This document shows, piece by piece, positions 33,219 through 43,078 of a stretch of 64,000 bases of DNA. Within the stretch, counting starts at the first letter, position 1; each line of letters opens with the position of its first letter. Location: positions 620,001 through 684,000 of the forward strand of contig NZ_SMZY01000002.1 in assembly GCF_004358755.1 (NCBI RefSeq), in the 5' to 3' direction. The stretch is from Peribacillus frigoritolerans. GTDB taxonomy: Bacteria; Bacillota; Bacilli; Bacillales; Bacillaceae. Both the position numbers and the translations under genes were made by a program. The notes below the pieces were generated by a model. That model ran no database searches. It was not told the origin of the DNA and saw nothing but the letters and a program-made list of their open reading frames with translations.

Positions 33219-33321
33219 ACTTTCCATTTTCTTAATTAACTTTCCGATTGATTCGATTTACTTTCCATTTTCTTAATTTACTGTCTGCTCGATCTGATTT
33301 ACTGTCCGGTTCAGCAAAATC
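33219..33321. repeat. 41-bp degenerate tandem repeat, 2.5 copies
   Basis: Two 41-bp units (33219-33259, 33260-33300) both begin ACTTTCCATTTTCTTAATT and end GATT(C/T)GATTT-like; a third starts ACTGTCCGG. It fills the gap downstream of the response regulator gene, where no good terminator is seen. Confidence 0.6.
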
Positions 33322-33340
33322 ACTTTCTCATTTAAATCAT

Positions 33341-34852
33341 TTACTTACTTTTTTCCATTTCACTCCCAGCCTCGCGGACCTGCTCCCTATACTCCTTCGG
33401 TGAGATTCCTTCTATTTCACGAAACACGCGCGCAAATTGTTTAGGGTTTTTGTAGCCGACCTTTTCGCTGATTTCAAATACTTTCAGATCTGATTCACGT
33501 AACCATTTTTTGCTGTTAAGGATGCGGACCTGTTTCAAGTAATCAACAAAGTTTTGACCTGTGCTTTCTTTAAAGACATGGCTGAAATAAGAGTAGTTCA
33601 GAGAAATATGATTGGATACGACAGCAAGGTTTAAATCTTTATAATAGTTCTCCTGAATATACTGCATGGCCTGCTCCAGGTGGTTTTGCTCAGAAGAGAT
33701 GGATTTTGTTTGTTTCATATATTCGTGCAGTCGCATAAGCAAATTCTGCGTTTCATGCAGGTAGTGATAAAAATCACGGAAGCTGTAAAGACACCCCGTT
33801 TTTGAAATGCGTTTAAACGTTTCCGCAGATTCCTCTCCAAACCTTGCAAAGAAACTGTCAAAGATCAGCCTGTTTATTTCTTTGTTGACTGCTTCAAGGT
33901 AGCTGATTGAATAAGTCGTGATTTTTTCATAATCCAATATCTTTAAGAGGAGTGATTTGATTTCCTGCTCCCGAACAGTGCCAAGCATGTTCTTTATTTT
34001 TTTGATTTCATCGATCGGAGGCAGCACGTTTTCTTCTCTCGATTGAATATCCTTATAATCAATCAGCTGGTTTCTTGGGTAGAGAAATCCATATTTCACC
34101 GCTTCTGCCGCTTCCAGGTATGAGGCCTTTAGGAGCCTGATGTCGGTTTTCCCATCACTGAACCCGATCGGCACGGAGCCCAACTGTTCTTTTAAAAACG
34201 GAAAGATGTTCTTGTCTTCTGAAAGAATAACGGTCCGCTCTTTTTGATCCAAAAAGCAATAAGAATGAATATCGATTTTTTCCAGATAGTTTTTAACGGA
34301 TTCGATCCCATTTTCAATGTCAATCACTCCGGTATAATAGCTTTCAGCAGAGAGATCGAGCTGGATTTTGCTGCATATTTCTTTTATTTGTTCTTCCGTA
34401 ATCAATGGATTCAGCAGGATGTATTGCAGCTGGCTGCTTTGCACCTCTTCAAGTTCACGCTGTGTAATCGTCTCTGTTTTCTTAAAATCATCGAGTGTGC
34501 TGCGGATCGTTTGAAAAAGCTCATGACGATTAACAGGCTTCAGCAAATAATCTTTTACCCTGCATTTGATTGCAGCTTTCGTATATTCAAAATCGTCATA
34601 GCCGCTCAATATAATGAGAACGGGGATTTGATCCTTTTCCTGAAGGGATTGAATCAGCTCCACTCCATTCATGCGCGGCATTTTGATATCCGTTACTAAT
34701 ATATCGATTTTTTCATTGTTTAATTGTTCAGATGCTTCCAATCCGTCTCCTGCTAGAAAAGTTTCGATTTCTCCTGAAAACTCCCGCTCGATCATGGCCT
34801 GGATTCCGCGCCTGATATTGCTTTCGTCGTCAGCGATTAAGAGCTTGTACAA
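33341..34852 (-). CDS. YesN-type AraC-family response regulator
   Basis: A 503-residue two-component response regulator. Residues 1-120 are the receiver (YKLLIADDESNIRRGIQ; phosphorylation aspartate in DILVTDIKMPRMNG; LLKPVNR), a long linker follows, and the last 100 residues are an AraC/XylS double helix-turn-helix (HISLNYSYFSHVFKESTGQN, then FARVFREIEGISPKEYREQ). The start is a TTG at 34852 behind AAAGGAGGAG; longer in-frame starts lie inside the kinase gene. It overlaps the kinase gene by 23 bases and probably activates the neighbouring sugar ABC importer. Confidence 0.92.
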   Translation of the reverse strand: MYKLLIADDESNIRRGIQAMIEREFSGEIETFLAGDGLEASEQLNNEKIDILVTDIKMPRMNGVELIQSLQEKDQIPVLIILSGYDDFEYTKAAIKCRVKDYLLKPVNRHELFQTIRSTLDDFKKTETITQRELEEVQSSQLQYILLNPLITEEQIKEICSKIQLDLSAESYYTGVIDIENGIESVKNYLEKIDIHSYCFLDQKERTVILSEDKNIFPFLKEQLGSVPIGFSDGKTDIRLLKASYLEAAEAVKYGFLYPRNQLIDYKDIQSREENVLPPIDEIKKIKNMLGTVREQEIKSLLLKILDYEKITTYSISYLEAVNKEINRLIFDSFFARFGEESAETFKRISKTGCLYSFRDFYHYLHETQNLLMRLHEYMKQTKSISSEQNHLEQAMQYIQENYYKDLNLAVVSNHISLNYSYFSHVFKESTGQNFVDYLKQVRILNSKKWLRESDLKVFEISEKVGYKNPKQFARVFREIEGISPKEYREQVREAGSEMEKSK

Positions 34853-36701
34853 CAAGATTCTCCTCCTTTGCAATGAAACTTGGCACGTGAAAGGCGACTT
34901 TCGTGTATTCGCCTTCTTTGCTCTGTACCTCAAGTCCGTATTCTTCTCCATAAAGAAGCTGCATTCTCTCATGCACATTAACTAATCCGATTCCCGTTCC
35001 TCTATTCGATTCGGCATCCAAACCGGAATTGATTTTTTCATTCAGGTTCAGAGCGTCTTCAGCCGTCATGCCAATGCCATTGTCGGTAATTTCAATGACA
35101 ATATCCGTTTCATTCCGGTACGCATGTAGCTTAATCTCTCCCTGCTTTTCATAGAGAACAGGGGCCAGCCCATGCTTTACCGCATTTTCAACAATCGGCT
35201 GCAGTGACATTTTGAGTACTTCGGTCGCCATCAGCTCATCCGGAACATCAATCATAAGTGTCAACCGGCCTTCAAGACGCAAATTCATAATGTCCACATA
35301 GTTTTTAATATGCGACAGCTCTTCCTGCAAAAGAACAAAGTCATTTTTCCATCTGAGATTGTATCTCATCATCGAACCAAGGGAAGTGACAGCATCCGAC
35401 GTTTCGTAATCTCCCTTGATTTCAGCCATCATTTTGATATTTTCAAGCGTGTTAAAAAGAAAATGAGAATCTATTTGTGTTTTCAGGGCTCTGAGCTCGG
35501 CTTCTTTTGTCACGGCGTTTTTGTTGACTGCATCTGCAATTAAGCGGTTGATTTTAGACAGCATGCTTTTAAAATGATAGGCAAGCTGACCGATTTCACT
35601 GTAGCCGTCGACGTCAACTTTTACGCCAAAATCTCCGCTTTCCGCCTCTTTCATCGTATTCATCAGTTTATACATTTCTTTCAGCAGATAAGAGATGATC
35701 CGATAAGTGAGATAAGAAAGGATCAGCACAAGAAAAATAATGCCGCCAAGCACAAGATTCCTGGTGCTCTCCGTCTCTGCAAAAATCGTCTGCAGAGAAA
35801 CAATGTTCAGCATATAAGAATCAATGCCTTCCAAATAGATCGCCCCTACTAAAATCGGGGTTTCTTTATTCATATACTGAAAGGAAAAAGTCCCTTTTTT
35901 CTTCTTGTTCTCAAATTGTTTGGTCAGGCTTTTCATATCAATCTGATTGTTTTTGAGAAAGCTGTTTTCCGGGTTGATGATGTAATTATTGTTTTTGTCG
36001 ACAACCACGATCGAAGAATCAACCGAATCAACGGCACTGAACATTTTCGGGAAGAAATTTTTCTGCAGCATGCTGATCTCAATGATGCCGAGGTGTTCAT
36101 CCTTAGGATAATCAAGCTCCCTCAGCACGGAAATTTTAGCGTTTGCACGGTACGGGTAGCGACCCAAAATATCATAATCCTGCTGTTCAAACCACCAGAA
36201 CTCCATGCCGTTTCGGGCAATCGTTTCCTGCTTCCATGGCTTGTCTTTGATTCTGTCTTCACTGAAGAGAATTGGCCACATTTCGTTCACGTAAGGATTA
36301 TTCGTATAAAGATGAATGTTTTCAATCGTCGGGTTATTCACTTGAAGACGGGAGACATTTGAGAACGCATTCATTTTAAAATTCAGCAAATCATTCACAT
36401 TCGTTTCATCTCTAGTTTTGACAAAATCGATAAACTCATTGTCAGACACAACCATTTGAGCCGTCCGCCGCATGGATTCGATGTTATTTTCAATATGAAC
36501 CTTCTCAATTTCAAGCAAGTATTCATTCTTATTGGTAATATCCTTGATGGCACTGTCATCGACTTGTCTTGTGTAAATGAGCGTGAAGGTGATGACGGGA
36601 ATCATAATAATGCAAATATATAAAGCTATGAATTTTTTTTGCAAAGAGAGTCTGAGGAAATACTCATATATAGAGGTTTTAATTTTATTAAATGAAAACA
36701 T
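34830..36701 (-). CDS. YesM-type sensor histidine kinase
   Basis: A 623-residue membrane kinase. Helix one is near residues 22-42 and helix two near 310-335, with an extracytoplasmic sensory domain of about 270 residues between (dCache type by size). A HAMP linker follows, then the His-kinase box ALKTQIDSHFLFNTLENIKM of the LytS/YesM group and a HATPase domain (LQPIVENAVKHGLAP; ITDNGIGM; GTGIGLVNVHERM). It would sense an oligosaccharide or the binding protein outside the cell and phosphorylate the YesN partner. A terminator separates it from the binding-protein gene, so expression is at least partly independent. Confidence 0.93.
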   Translation of the reverse strand: MFSFNKIKTSIYEYFLRLSLQKKFIALYICIIMIPVITFTLIYTRQVDDSAIKDITNKNEYLLEIEKVHIENNIESMRRTAQMVVSDNEFIDFVKTRDETNVNDLLNFKMNAFSNVSRLQVNNPTIENIHLYTNNPYVNEMWPILFSEDRIKDKPWKQETIARNGMEFWWFEQQDYDILGRYPYRANAKISVLRELDYPKDEHLGIIEISMLQKNFFPKMFSAVDSVDSSIVVVDKNNNYIINPENSFLKNNQIDMKSLTKQFENKKKKGTFSFQYMNKETPILVGAIYLEGIDSYMLNIVSLQTIFAETESTRNLVLGGIIFLVLILSYLTYRIISYLLKEMYKLMNTMKEAESGDFGVKVDVDGYSEIGQLAYHFKSMLSKINRLIADAVNKNAVTKEAELRALKTQIDSHFLFNTLENIKMMAEIKGDYETSDAVTSLGSMMRYNLRWKNDFVLLQEELSHIKNYVDIMNLRLEGRLTLMIDVPDELMATEVLKMSLQPIVENAVKHGLAPVLYEKQGEIKLHAYRNETDIVIEITDNGIGMTAEDALNLNEKINSGLDAESNRGTGIGLVNVHERMQLLYGEEYGLEVQSKEGEYTKVAFHVPSFIAKEENLVVQALNR

Positions 36702-36775
36702 GTCCGCACCTGCTGTCTGTAAGTAGTCATTTCAGTATAAACCATACATCTTTACTGTGGCAGGTCCAATATAGG

Positions 36776-36801
36776 GAAAAAGGCTGCCGGAAGCAGCCCT
36801 T
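36776..36801 (-). terminator. Terminator between the binding protein and kinase genes
   Basis: On the minus strand GGGCTGC, five bases, GCAGCC, then TTTTT. It lies 11 bases past the binding protein stop codon. Confidence 0.8.
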
Positions 36802-36811
36802 TTCTTATTTA

Positions 36812-38449
36812 TTATTCTCCAGCACTTAGCTTTTTCTTATTTTCTTTGTACATTTCTTCTTGGTATTTCTGCACTTTTTCATAGCCAAGGTCTTCGCGTT
36901 TTTCTAAGTACCCCTTCATAATCTTGTCAAATTCCTTATCGGATTTGGCAAGCAGGAGTTTAGGAAGCGTTTTACCCCATTCCTGGCTGATTTTCGTGCT
37001 GGAAATTGCTTCAGAAGAAGTGCCTGTTGGATTCAAGCCATCAAATTCTGCAAAACTCATTGTTTTTCCTTTTGTCCAATCTTCCATTTGTTTAAACGGT
37101 TCAGCCGTTGGCGGGTTCCATGGAAGACTCATGTTTGTATCCATCAGCATCCAGTGCTTGTATGATGCTCCGTACTGCTGATCAAAGGCTGTGCGGTCTG
37201 AGCTTAGAAGCTTTAACACTTCAGGTTTAAATTCAGGTTTTCCGTCTTTTTCTTCATACGTTACGTCCTTTTCTCCAAAGAAGAAATCTTTTTGTCCTTC
37301 TTCACTGATCAAATAGCTTAAGAAGGCAATCGCACGGTCTTTATCTTTTACATCTTTAGAAATCAATGTTACTGTCCACCCTGAAATGCTGTCTCCTGCA
37401 AGGGTTGGCTGATCACCAGCTGAGTTCGCAGGACCATCAACAGCGATGTATACGGAATTTGGATCTTTTGCAAAAAGAGCCTGCTGCTGTGCAGCCATGT
37501 CACTGCGCTGATACAGCATCGCGAAATAACGGCCCTGCGCAATTTTTTCTTCCATTTGCGGACGTTTGTCTACAAAAATATCTTTTGCAAGAAGTCCTTC
37601 TTCATTTGCTTCTCTGAACGTTTTCAGCCATTTAACGTATTCAGGATCTTCTGTACGATCATAAAGCTTTCCGTCTTTCTCCATTGGGATCGCAAGGAAG
37701 TTTTGAAGATATCCTTCAAGCGATCCGTTGCCGACATCCGTAAACTCATTTAGTCCGATTGGAATCATCGGCGCGCCGTTTACTTCCGGGAATTTTTCCT
37801 GAGCTGCTTTAAGAGCTGAAATAAACCCTTCAGGCGTGCTCATATCCGGGCTGCCTAAAGCTTCATACATATCTCTTCGCACTAAAAATGTTTGATTAGA
37901 AGGCTTTAAATCTTTGTATTTTTCAAAGTCCTTAGGTGAAGAAGAAGCATTTGGATAAGCATACACATTTCCATTTTCCTGCTTATACCATTCAAGCTTT
38001 GCATTGTCTGCTACTTTAAAGAAATATGGATCATATTCTTCAGCAAGCTCATTTAATGGAAGAACAAGCTCGCCCTCTTGCATTTTCTTCACAGCATCTT
38101 CCCACCAGCCAAGCGTGATAAAGTCAGGAAGCTTCCCTGATGCAATCATTGTATTCATTTTCTCCGCTTCATTTCCAGCTGGAGAAATGTAATTGATTGA
38201 AACACCTGTTTTGTCTGTTACATATTTGGAAACAGCGTCTTCTCCCCATTTGGAAGCGAACCACGAAAAGTTCATGTACCAGTCAAATGTGATTGGTGAA
38301 GTATCTGCTTTCCAGGCAGGCTCATCCGCAGAAACAGGCTTCTTGTTTTCTTTCTCACCTGAGGAAGCGGTTTCATTATTGCACGCAGAGAGCATGGAAA
38401 TAAGGAGGATCGAAATCAGGAAAATCGAAAAGCTTTTTAACTTTTTCAT
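36812..38449 (-). CDS. Sugar ABC importer, substrate-binding lipoprotein (LplA/YtcQ-like)
   Basis: A 545-residue family 1 extracellular solute-binding protein. The signal peptide ends in the lipobox LSAC (Cys23), so it is a lipoprotein on the outer face of the membrane. The first 50 residues of the mature form are a charged spacer. It resembles the large oligosaccharide binders LplA and YtcQ, found with YtcP/YteP permeases and YesMN regulators. The ligand is likely a plant polysaccharide fragment. Last of the three importer genes, 51 bases after the second permease. Confidence 0.92.
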   Translation of the reverse strand: MKKLKSFSIFLISILLISMLSACNNETASSGEKENKKPVSADEPAWKADTSPITFDWYMNFSWFASKWGEDAVSKYVTDKTGVSINYISPAGNEAEKMNTMIASGKLPDFITLGWWEDAVKKMQEGELVLPLNELAEEYDPYFFKVADNAKLEWYKQENGNVYAYPNASSSPKDFEKYKDLKPSNQTFLVRRDMYEALGSPDMSTPEGFISALKAAQEKFPEVNGAPMIPIGLNEFTDVGNGSLEGYLQNFLAIPMEKDGKLYDRTEDPEYVKWLKTFREANEEGLLAKDIFVDKRPQMEEKIAQGRYFAMLYQRSDMAAQQQALFAKDPNSVYIAVDGPANSAGDQPTLAGDSISGWTVTLISKDVKDKDRAIAFLSYLISEEGQKDFFFGEKDVTYEEKDGKPEFKPEVLKLLSSDRTAFDQQYGASYKHWMLMDTNMSLPWNPPTAEPFKQMEDWTKGKTMSFAEFDGLNPTGTSSEAISSTKISQEWGKTLPKLLLAKSDKEFDKIMKGYLEKREDLGYEKVQKYQEEMYKENKKKLSAGE

Positions 38450-38500
38450 AGTAAACCCCTCTCTAATACTTGATTATAATGGACTTTCTTTCTCTATGCA

Positions 38501-39400
38501 TCAGCCTTTTACAGAGCCGATTAACATACCTTTGACAAAATACTTCTGCAGGAATGGATAGACAAGCACGATTGGCAGCGTTGTAATAACCATTGTTGCG
38601 AGTTTTATAGACTGGGATGTGACGGTTTTCGTCGTAATGCTTCCCGGTGCGTTCATCATCATCTGATTCGAGCTTGATTCTGCGACTACTTTATAAAGAT
38701 AAGTCTGAATCGGCTGCAGATCTGGATTGTTGACGAAAATGACCCCTGCAAAGTAGTCATTCCACTGATACACTCCCTGAAATAAAGCGATTGTCGCAAT
38801 AACAGGCATTGATAATGGAACAATAATCTTAATGAAAATAGCGAAATCATTCGCTCCATCAATCTTTGCTGCCTCTTCAAGCGATGGCGGCAGCTCCCGG
38901 AAAAAGGAGACAAAGATAATCAGATGGAAAAAGTTAAACATGGTTGGAATGATATACACAAGAAAGTTATCAAACAAGCCAAGGTCTCTGATTAAGAGGA
39001 AGTAAGGAATCAATCCTCCGCTGAAAAACATCGTGATGATTCCGATCATCATGTACAGTTTTCTGCCATATAAATCTCTGCGTGAAATCGCATAAGCGAC
39101 CATTGCTGTGAAAAAGACATGAGTAATCGTCCCAATGACTGTTTTGGCAATCGTTACGCCAAAGGAAGTCAAAATACCTGAATTCGCGAATACCGCTTCA
39201 TAGTTTTGCAGGGTAAACTCGCGCGGCCAGAAATAGATTCCGCCATTCATGGCATCGGCACCTTCATTTAAGGAGTTGACGATCACATACCAAATGGGAT
39301 AAAGCGTAATCGCACAGATGATAAACATGACGACAACATTGATATTGTCAAAAATGTATTCACTTTTCGTTCTGCGATTGAGTTTGAACAGTTTCAGCAC
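38501..39400 (-). CDS. Sugar ABC importer, permease (LplC/YtcP-like)
   Basis: A 299-residue permease with six membrane helices. The EAA loop is clear (LEEAAKIDGANDFAIFIKII), which docks to the ATPase. Start GTG at 39400 with AAGGAGGCGAAGG. Belongs to the CUT1-type family that uses a shared ATPase (MsmX-like), and no ATPase gene is present here. Second gene of the importer operon. Confidence 0.94.
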   Translation of the reverse strand: MLKLFKLNRRTKSEYIFDNINVVVMFIICAITLYPIWYVIVNSLNEGADAMNGGIYFWPREFTLQNYEAVFANSGILTSFGVTIAKTVIGTITHVFFTAMVAYAISRRDLYGRKLYMMIGIITMFFSGGLIPYFLLIRDLGLFDNFLVYIIPTMFNFFHLIIFVSFFRELPPSLEEAAKIDGANDFAIFIKIIVPLSMPVIATIALFQGVYQWNDYFAGVIFVNNPDLQPIQTYLYKVVAESSSNQMMMNAPGSITTKTVTSQSIKLATMVITTLPIVLVYPFLQKYFVKGMLIGSVKG

Positions 39401-39563
39401 GTTTCCTTCGCCTCCTTATAAGAAAAGCTCAAGCGCCCGTTTAGCTCCGACAGACAGATAAGAATCCGGCGGAAAAGTCCGGGTCCCGACTTTTTTGACG
39501 GATGTTCTGGCCGAGGAGTTGGGCGGTGGAGCCAGACATCAATGCGCACAACTTTGTATCTTT

Positions 39564-40535
39564 TTAAAATAAAGATGTGCCATCTAATTTTTTCGTAATT
39601 TTATTTGCCGCAAACAGCAGGATAAAGGCAATAATCGCTTTTAACAAACCAACTGCAGTTGCATAAGAGTATCTAGCATTCTGCACACCCATTTGATAGA
39701 CATAAATATCAATTACGTTGCTAGCGCTTTCATTTAATGCATTACGCAGCACAAGGATTTGATCGAAGTTAGAATTCAGCACACCGCTGACTGCAAGAAT
39801 GAATAAAATCGTGATCGTTGGACGAATGGAAGGCAGTGTTACGTGCCACATTTTCTGAAAGCGGTTCGCTCCGTCAATCGTCGATGATTCGTAAAGTTCT
39901 GTCGATACTCCGGCAATCGCTGCGAGATAAATAATCGCGGACCAGCCGATTTCCTTCCAAATATCTGAGAGAATCACAATTCCCCAGAAGTATTGCGGTT
40001 CAGCAAGAAAACTGATGCGTTTATCAATCACGCCAAGATTTAATAAAATTTCATTTATAATGCCAATATCTGAAAGCCATGTTGTCAGGATTCCTCCTAA
40101 AACAACCCAAGAAAGAAAATGAGGCAAATACGTAATTGTCTGCACCGTTTTTTTGAACTTCAGAGATGTCAGCTCATTCAGCAAAAGAGCAAAAATAATC
40201 GGCAGCGGAAACCCGATGATGAGCTTAATCAAGCTGATCCCAAGCGTATTTTTGAGAACCGTGATAAAATTCTCATCCTGCAGAAATTCCTTGAACTGCA
40301 TCAAGCCAACCCAGGGCGCCTCCCTGATCGTGCTGATAATACTGAATTCCTTAAACGCAATAATCAGCCCGTACATCGGCACATAGTTGAAAATAAACAT
40401 CCAGACCATACCAAGCAGCGCCATGATCTGCAAATACTTCTGAGAATTCATTCTTCTCAAATCGCGCTGCATTTTCTCTTTGCGTGTACTGGCCGCGATC
40501 ACTTGCTCCTGCGCCTGTACAATCTTCGCTTCCAT
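39564..40535 (-). CDS. Sugar ABC importer, permease (LplB/YteP-like)
   Basis: A 323-residue permease with six helices, N-terminal cytoplasmic region of about 35 residues, and the EAA-type loop YESSTIDGANRFQKMWHVTL near residue 215-235. First gene of the importer operon; the ATG follows GGGGTGGTGAAGAA. Between it and the next permease lies a 163-bp gap holding a GC-rich palindrome (GTCCGGGTCCCGAC, followed by T on the plus strand), perhaps an RNA-processing hairpin. Confidence 0.94.
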   Translation of the reverse strand: MEAKIVQAQEQVIAASTRKEKMQRDLRRMNSQKYLQIMALLGMVWMFIFNYVPMYGLIIAFKEFSIISTIREAPWVGLMQFKEFLQDENFITVLKNTLGISLIKLIIGFPLPIIFALLLNELTSLKFKKTVQTITYLPHFLSWVVLGGILTTWLSDIGIINEILLNLGVIDKRISFLAEPQYFWGIVILSDIWKEIGWSAIIYLAAIAGVSTELYESSTIDGANRFQKMWHVTLPSIRPTITILFILAVSGVLNSNFDQILVLRNALNESASNVIDIYVYQMGVQNARYSYATAVGLLKAIIAFILLFAANKITKKLDGTSLF

Positions 40536-40750
40536 TTCTTCACCACCCCAATTTCATGATGTTCTCTATCTGTCTTCATTGTAAGAAAACCTGACCGCGA
40601 AGATAAGTTAGGAAATTTCATTTATGGTATCAGAATTTTGGATTTGGATGGAGGAGGGGGATTTTATCTATTAAATATCTCTTTTTTAGAGGGTCTAACG
40701 AAGATAAGCAGCAAGTTAAGCGATGGAAGCATCGGGAATCAAATAAATAA

Positions 40751-40780
40751 GGGAAAACAGTCTCTCCTGACTGTTTTCCC
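40751..40780 (-). terminator. Terminator of the 142-aa gene
   Basis: GGGAAAACAGT and ACTGTTTTCCC pair (11 bp) around an eight-base loop; TTATTTATTTG follows on the minus strand. Confidence 0.75.
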
Positions 40781-40783
40781 TTA

Positions 40784-41212
40784 TTAGAACTGATGTATTT
40801 GTGTCTCAGCCGGTGTAACGGAATTAATTCTTTCGGTCTCCTTTGCATCAGCAGCCTCAATAATGAATTCTGTTGCCCAATGTTCGCTTGAAAAATGATC
40901 GGCAAAGACAGAAAACCATTTAAACTTCCCTTCACCATCCAAAAAACGATTCAACAGAAAATCGGCAGCTTCATCTGACATATCCCCTTTGAATCTCGTC
41001 ATATTCTCTCCCGCTTCCACTATAAAAACTCCTAATTCTTTCAACTCATCGATTACTTGCCTTTCATCATTCCAGCAATGAATTTCAATTAACCTGGATT
41101 TTTTTAAATAGTGTGCAACTAAAGGTGGCCAGTAATTATAATCTTCCGGCATAGGAAAAGTTGGATCGCTTTCTAAATTTGATGCTGCGGGTATGTGAAT
41201 GTGCAGGTTCAT
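40784..41212 (-). CDS. Uncharacterised protein, 142 aa
   Basis: Begins MNLHIHIPAASNLESDPTFP and continues with LVAHYLKKSRLIEIHCWNDE. No membrane segment or signal peptide. Many charged residues and a Trp-rich FKWFSVFADHFSSEHWATEF stretch in the second half. No family recognised. GAGGGAGGAAGAAAA precedes the start. It is a stand-alone gene with its own terminator. Confidence 0.6.
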   Translation of the reverse strand: MNLHIHIPAASNLESDPTFPMPEDYNYWPPLVAHYLKKSRLIEIHCWNDERQVIDELKELGVFIVEAGENMTRFKGDMSDEAADFLLNRFLDGEGKFKWFSVFADHFSSEHWATEFIIEAADAKETERINSVTPAETQIHQF

Positions 41213-41424
41213 TTTTCTTCCTCCCTCTTATCTATTTATATCCCGTTAAACCTTGTTTTGGATAAGCGCCCTATCATTGAGCAAGCTATCTTTTTGAAAA
41301 ATTAAAGCACCTGTTAGCTAAAAGGCACAGTTTATAGCAGGTGGTTCATGGTATAATTATGATAGAAAACCGCTTACAAAAACAATAAACTTGAAGATTA
41401 AATCTCTTAAGGGGCAGATGAAAG

Positions 41425-42072
41425 TTGACAATTGATAGTAAAGAAATAACTATTTTCAATCACACTGGAAATAAAATTATAGCAGAAGATAGAGAAATTA
41501 AGATCCTTGCCAGATTAGAAGAACCGCTAATCGTCATTTTAGGAAATGTTTTGAGTGACGAAGAATGCGACGAACTGATCAGCTTGTCAAAAGACAAATT
41601 AAACCGTTCTAAAATTGGAGTTTCACACGAAATAAATCAGATAAGAACAAGCAGCAGCATGTTTTTTCAAGAAAATGAAAATGACACCATTACTAAAATA
41701 GAAAAAAGAGTATCAGCTATCATGAACATACCCATTGAACATGGGGATGGCATTCAAATTCTTAAATATAGTCCTGGTCAAGAGTATAAACCTCATTTTG
41801 ATTTTTTCACATCTTCAAGTAAAGTCATAAAAAATAATAGAATCAGCACGTTGGTCATGTACTTAAATGATGTAGAGCATGGGGGAGAAACGTTTTTTCC
41901 TAAATTGAATTTTTCTGTATCTCCACAAAAAGGGATGGCCGTGTATTTCGAATATTTCTATAACGATCAAAACATAAATGAACGAACGCTACATGGCGGA
42001 GCACCTGTTACAGCTGGAGAAAAATGGGTTGCAACACAATGGATGAGAAGACAAAAACAGTCTGAATTTTAA
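41425..42072 (+). CDS. Prolyl 4-hydroxylase-like Fe(II)/2-oxoglutarate dioxygenase
   Basis: A 215-residue dioxygenase similar in size to the Bacillus anthracis prolyl hydroxylase. The iron ligands are H124 and D126 (KPHFDFF) and H190 (TLHGGAPV); K200 (AGEKW) would hold 2-oxoglutarate. The segment LVMYLNDVEHGGETFFPKLN is characteristic of the P4H alpha-subunit group. It may hydroxylate proline in a protein, perhaps collagen-like spore or EF-Tu-type targets, but this is inference. The start is a TTG at 41425 with AAGGGG upstream. Confidence 0.9.
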   Translation: MTIDSKEITIFNHTGNKIIAEDREIKILARLEEPLIVILGNVLSDEECDELISLSKDKLNRSKIGVSHEINQIRTSSSMFFQENENDTITKIEKRVSAIMNIPIEHGDGIQILKYSPGQEYKPHFDFFTSSSKVIKNNRISTLVMYLNDVEHGGETFFPKLNFSVSPQKGMAVYFEYFYNDQNINERTLHGGAPVTAGEKWVATQWMRRQKQSEF

Positions 42073-42151
42073 CGGGTGCTGCATATTAAAAAAGATAGAT
42101 TAGAAGTTTTAATAATGTCATTAACCCTATTCAAGAATATGCCTTTCAACA

Positions 42152-42186
42152 AAAAACCACATCAGTCATTAAATGATGTGGTTTTT
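42152..42186. terminator. Bidirectional terminator between P4H and uxuB
   Basis: AAAAACCACATCA and TGATGTGGTTTTT form a 13-bp stem around a nine-base loop, with A-run and T-run on opposite sides. It serves both convergent transcripts. Confidence 0.88.
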
Positions 42187-42232
42187 CTATTTAACTTTTT
42201 AACCGTACCGCTTAACGAAAAAGCAGTTTCTA

Positions 42233-43078
42233 TCAAACTCCCGAATAAGCCGAAAATCCTCCATCTACAGGAATCACGGTTCCCGTCACAAATCTGGATG
42301 CTTCATTGCTCACAAGCCAGAGCAGCGTGCCATTTAAATCCTCAGGATCTCCAAACCTCTCAAGCGGTGTCTGGTTAAGAATTTTTTTCGCCCGGTCGGT
42401 GTAACTGCCGTCACTGTTCGTCAGTAAATTTCGATTTTGCTCTGTCAAGAAAAAGCCAGGCGCAATGGCATTGACTCTTATACCTGCTTTCGACATATGG
42501 ACAGCCAGCCATTGAGTAAAGTTGCTGACCGCCGCTTTTGCCCCGCTGTATGCAGGGATCTTCGTAAGTGGGGTATAAGCATTCATTGAAGAGACATTAA
42601 TGATCACATCGCCTTCAATCATATCTCTGCCAAAGACCTGAGTCGTCTGCAGGGTTCCGAGAAAATTCAAATCAAAGACGGAACGGACTCCTTCTGAATC
42701 CAAGTCAAAAAACGTATTGATTTCAGAGTTGTTCAAGTCCTCATTGAAATAATATTCTTTATCGGTATTCCCTTTAGGATGATTGCCGCCTGCGCCATTT
42801 ATCAGAATGCTGCAGGACCCAAGTTTTTCATTCACTTCTGCTTTTGCCCTCTCAAGGCTTGTTTTATCAAGCACGTCAGCAGAAAGGGCTATAGCCGTCC
42901 CGCCTTCTGCGCGGATTTCTTCAGCAACACGTTCTACAGATTCCTGCCGCCTGCTGATGACAGCCACTTTTGCTCCGCATGCAGCAAGAGCTTTGGCAAA
43001 TTGGCTGCACAGAACACCGCTTCCTCCAGTAACGACAGCCACTTTTCCGTCTAAATTAATTTGAAAAGGAATCTTCAT
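42233..43078 (-). CDS. uxuB: Fructuronate/mannonate reductase, SDR type (UxuB, YjmF-like)
   Basis: A 281-residue short-chain dehydrogenase. Cofactor motif [20 protein letters not shown] (usual TGGxGxLG, here ending in C), active-site YSGAKAA with the Tyr-Lys pair and upstream [10 protein letters not shown]. It corresponds to the B. subtilis YjmF type of D-mannonate oxidoreductase and would interconvert fructuronate and mannonate. Start at 43078 with AAAGGGG; the frame reaches further upstream inside uxuA. The 23-base overlap with uxuA supports coupling. Last gene of the uronate operon. Confidence 0.9.
   Translation of the reverse strand: MKIPFQINLDGKVAVVTGGSGVLCSQFAKALAACGAKVAVISRRQESVERVAEEIRAEGGTAIALSADVLDKTSLERAKAEVNEKLGSCSILINGAGGNHPKGNTDKEYYFNEDLNNSEINTFFDLDSEGVRSVFDLNFLGTLQTTQVFGRDMIEGDVIINVSSMNAYTPLTKIPAYSGAKAAVSNFTQWLAVHMSKAGIRVNAIAPGFFLTEQNRNLLTNSDGSYTDRAKKILNQTPLERFGDPEDLNGTLLWLVSNEASRFVTGTVIPVDGGFSAYSGV

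Noticed and set aside
39401-39563. Possible small gene or riboswitch between the two sugar permeases
   Set aside because: No start codon with ribosome binding site; only a GC-rich palindrome is visible and no known riboswitch core.
40715-40745. Shared motif ATGGAAGCATCGG with 1298-1311
   Set aside because: Only 13 bases agree, in one case as a small hairpin; too short to claim a repeat family.
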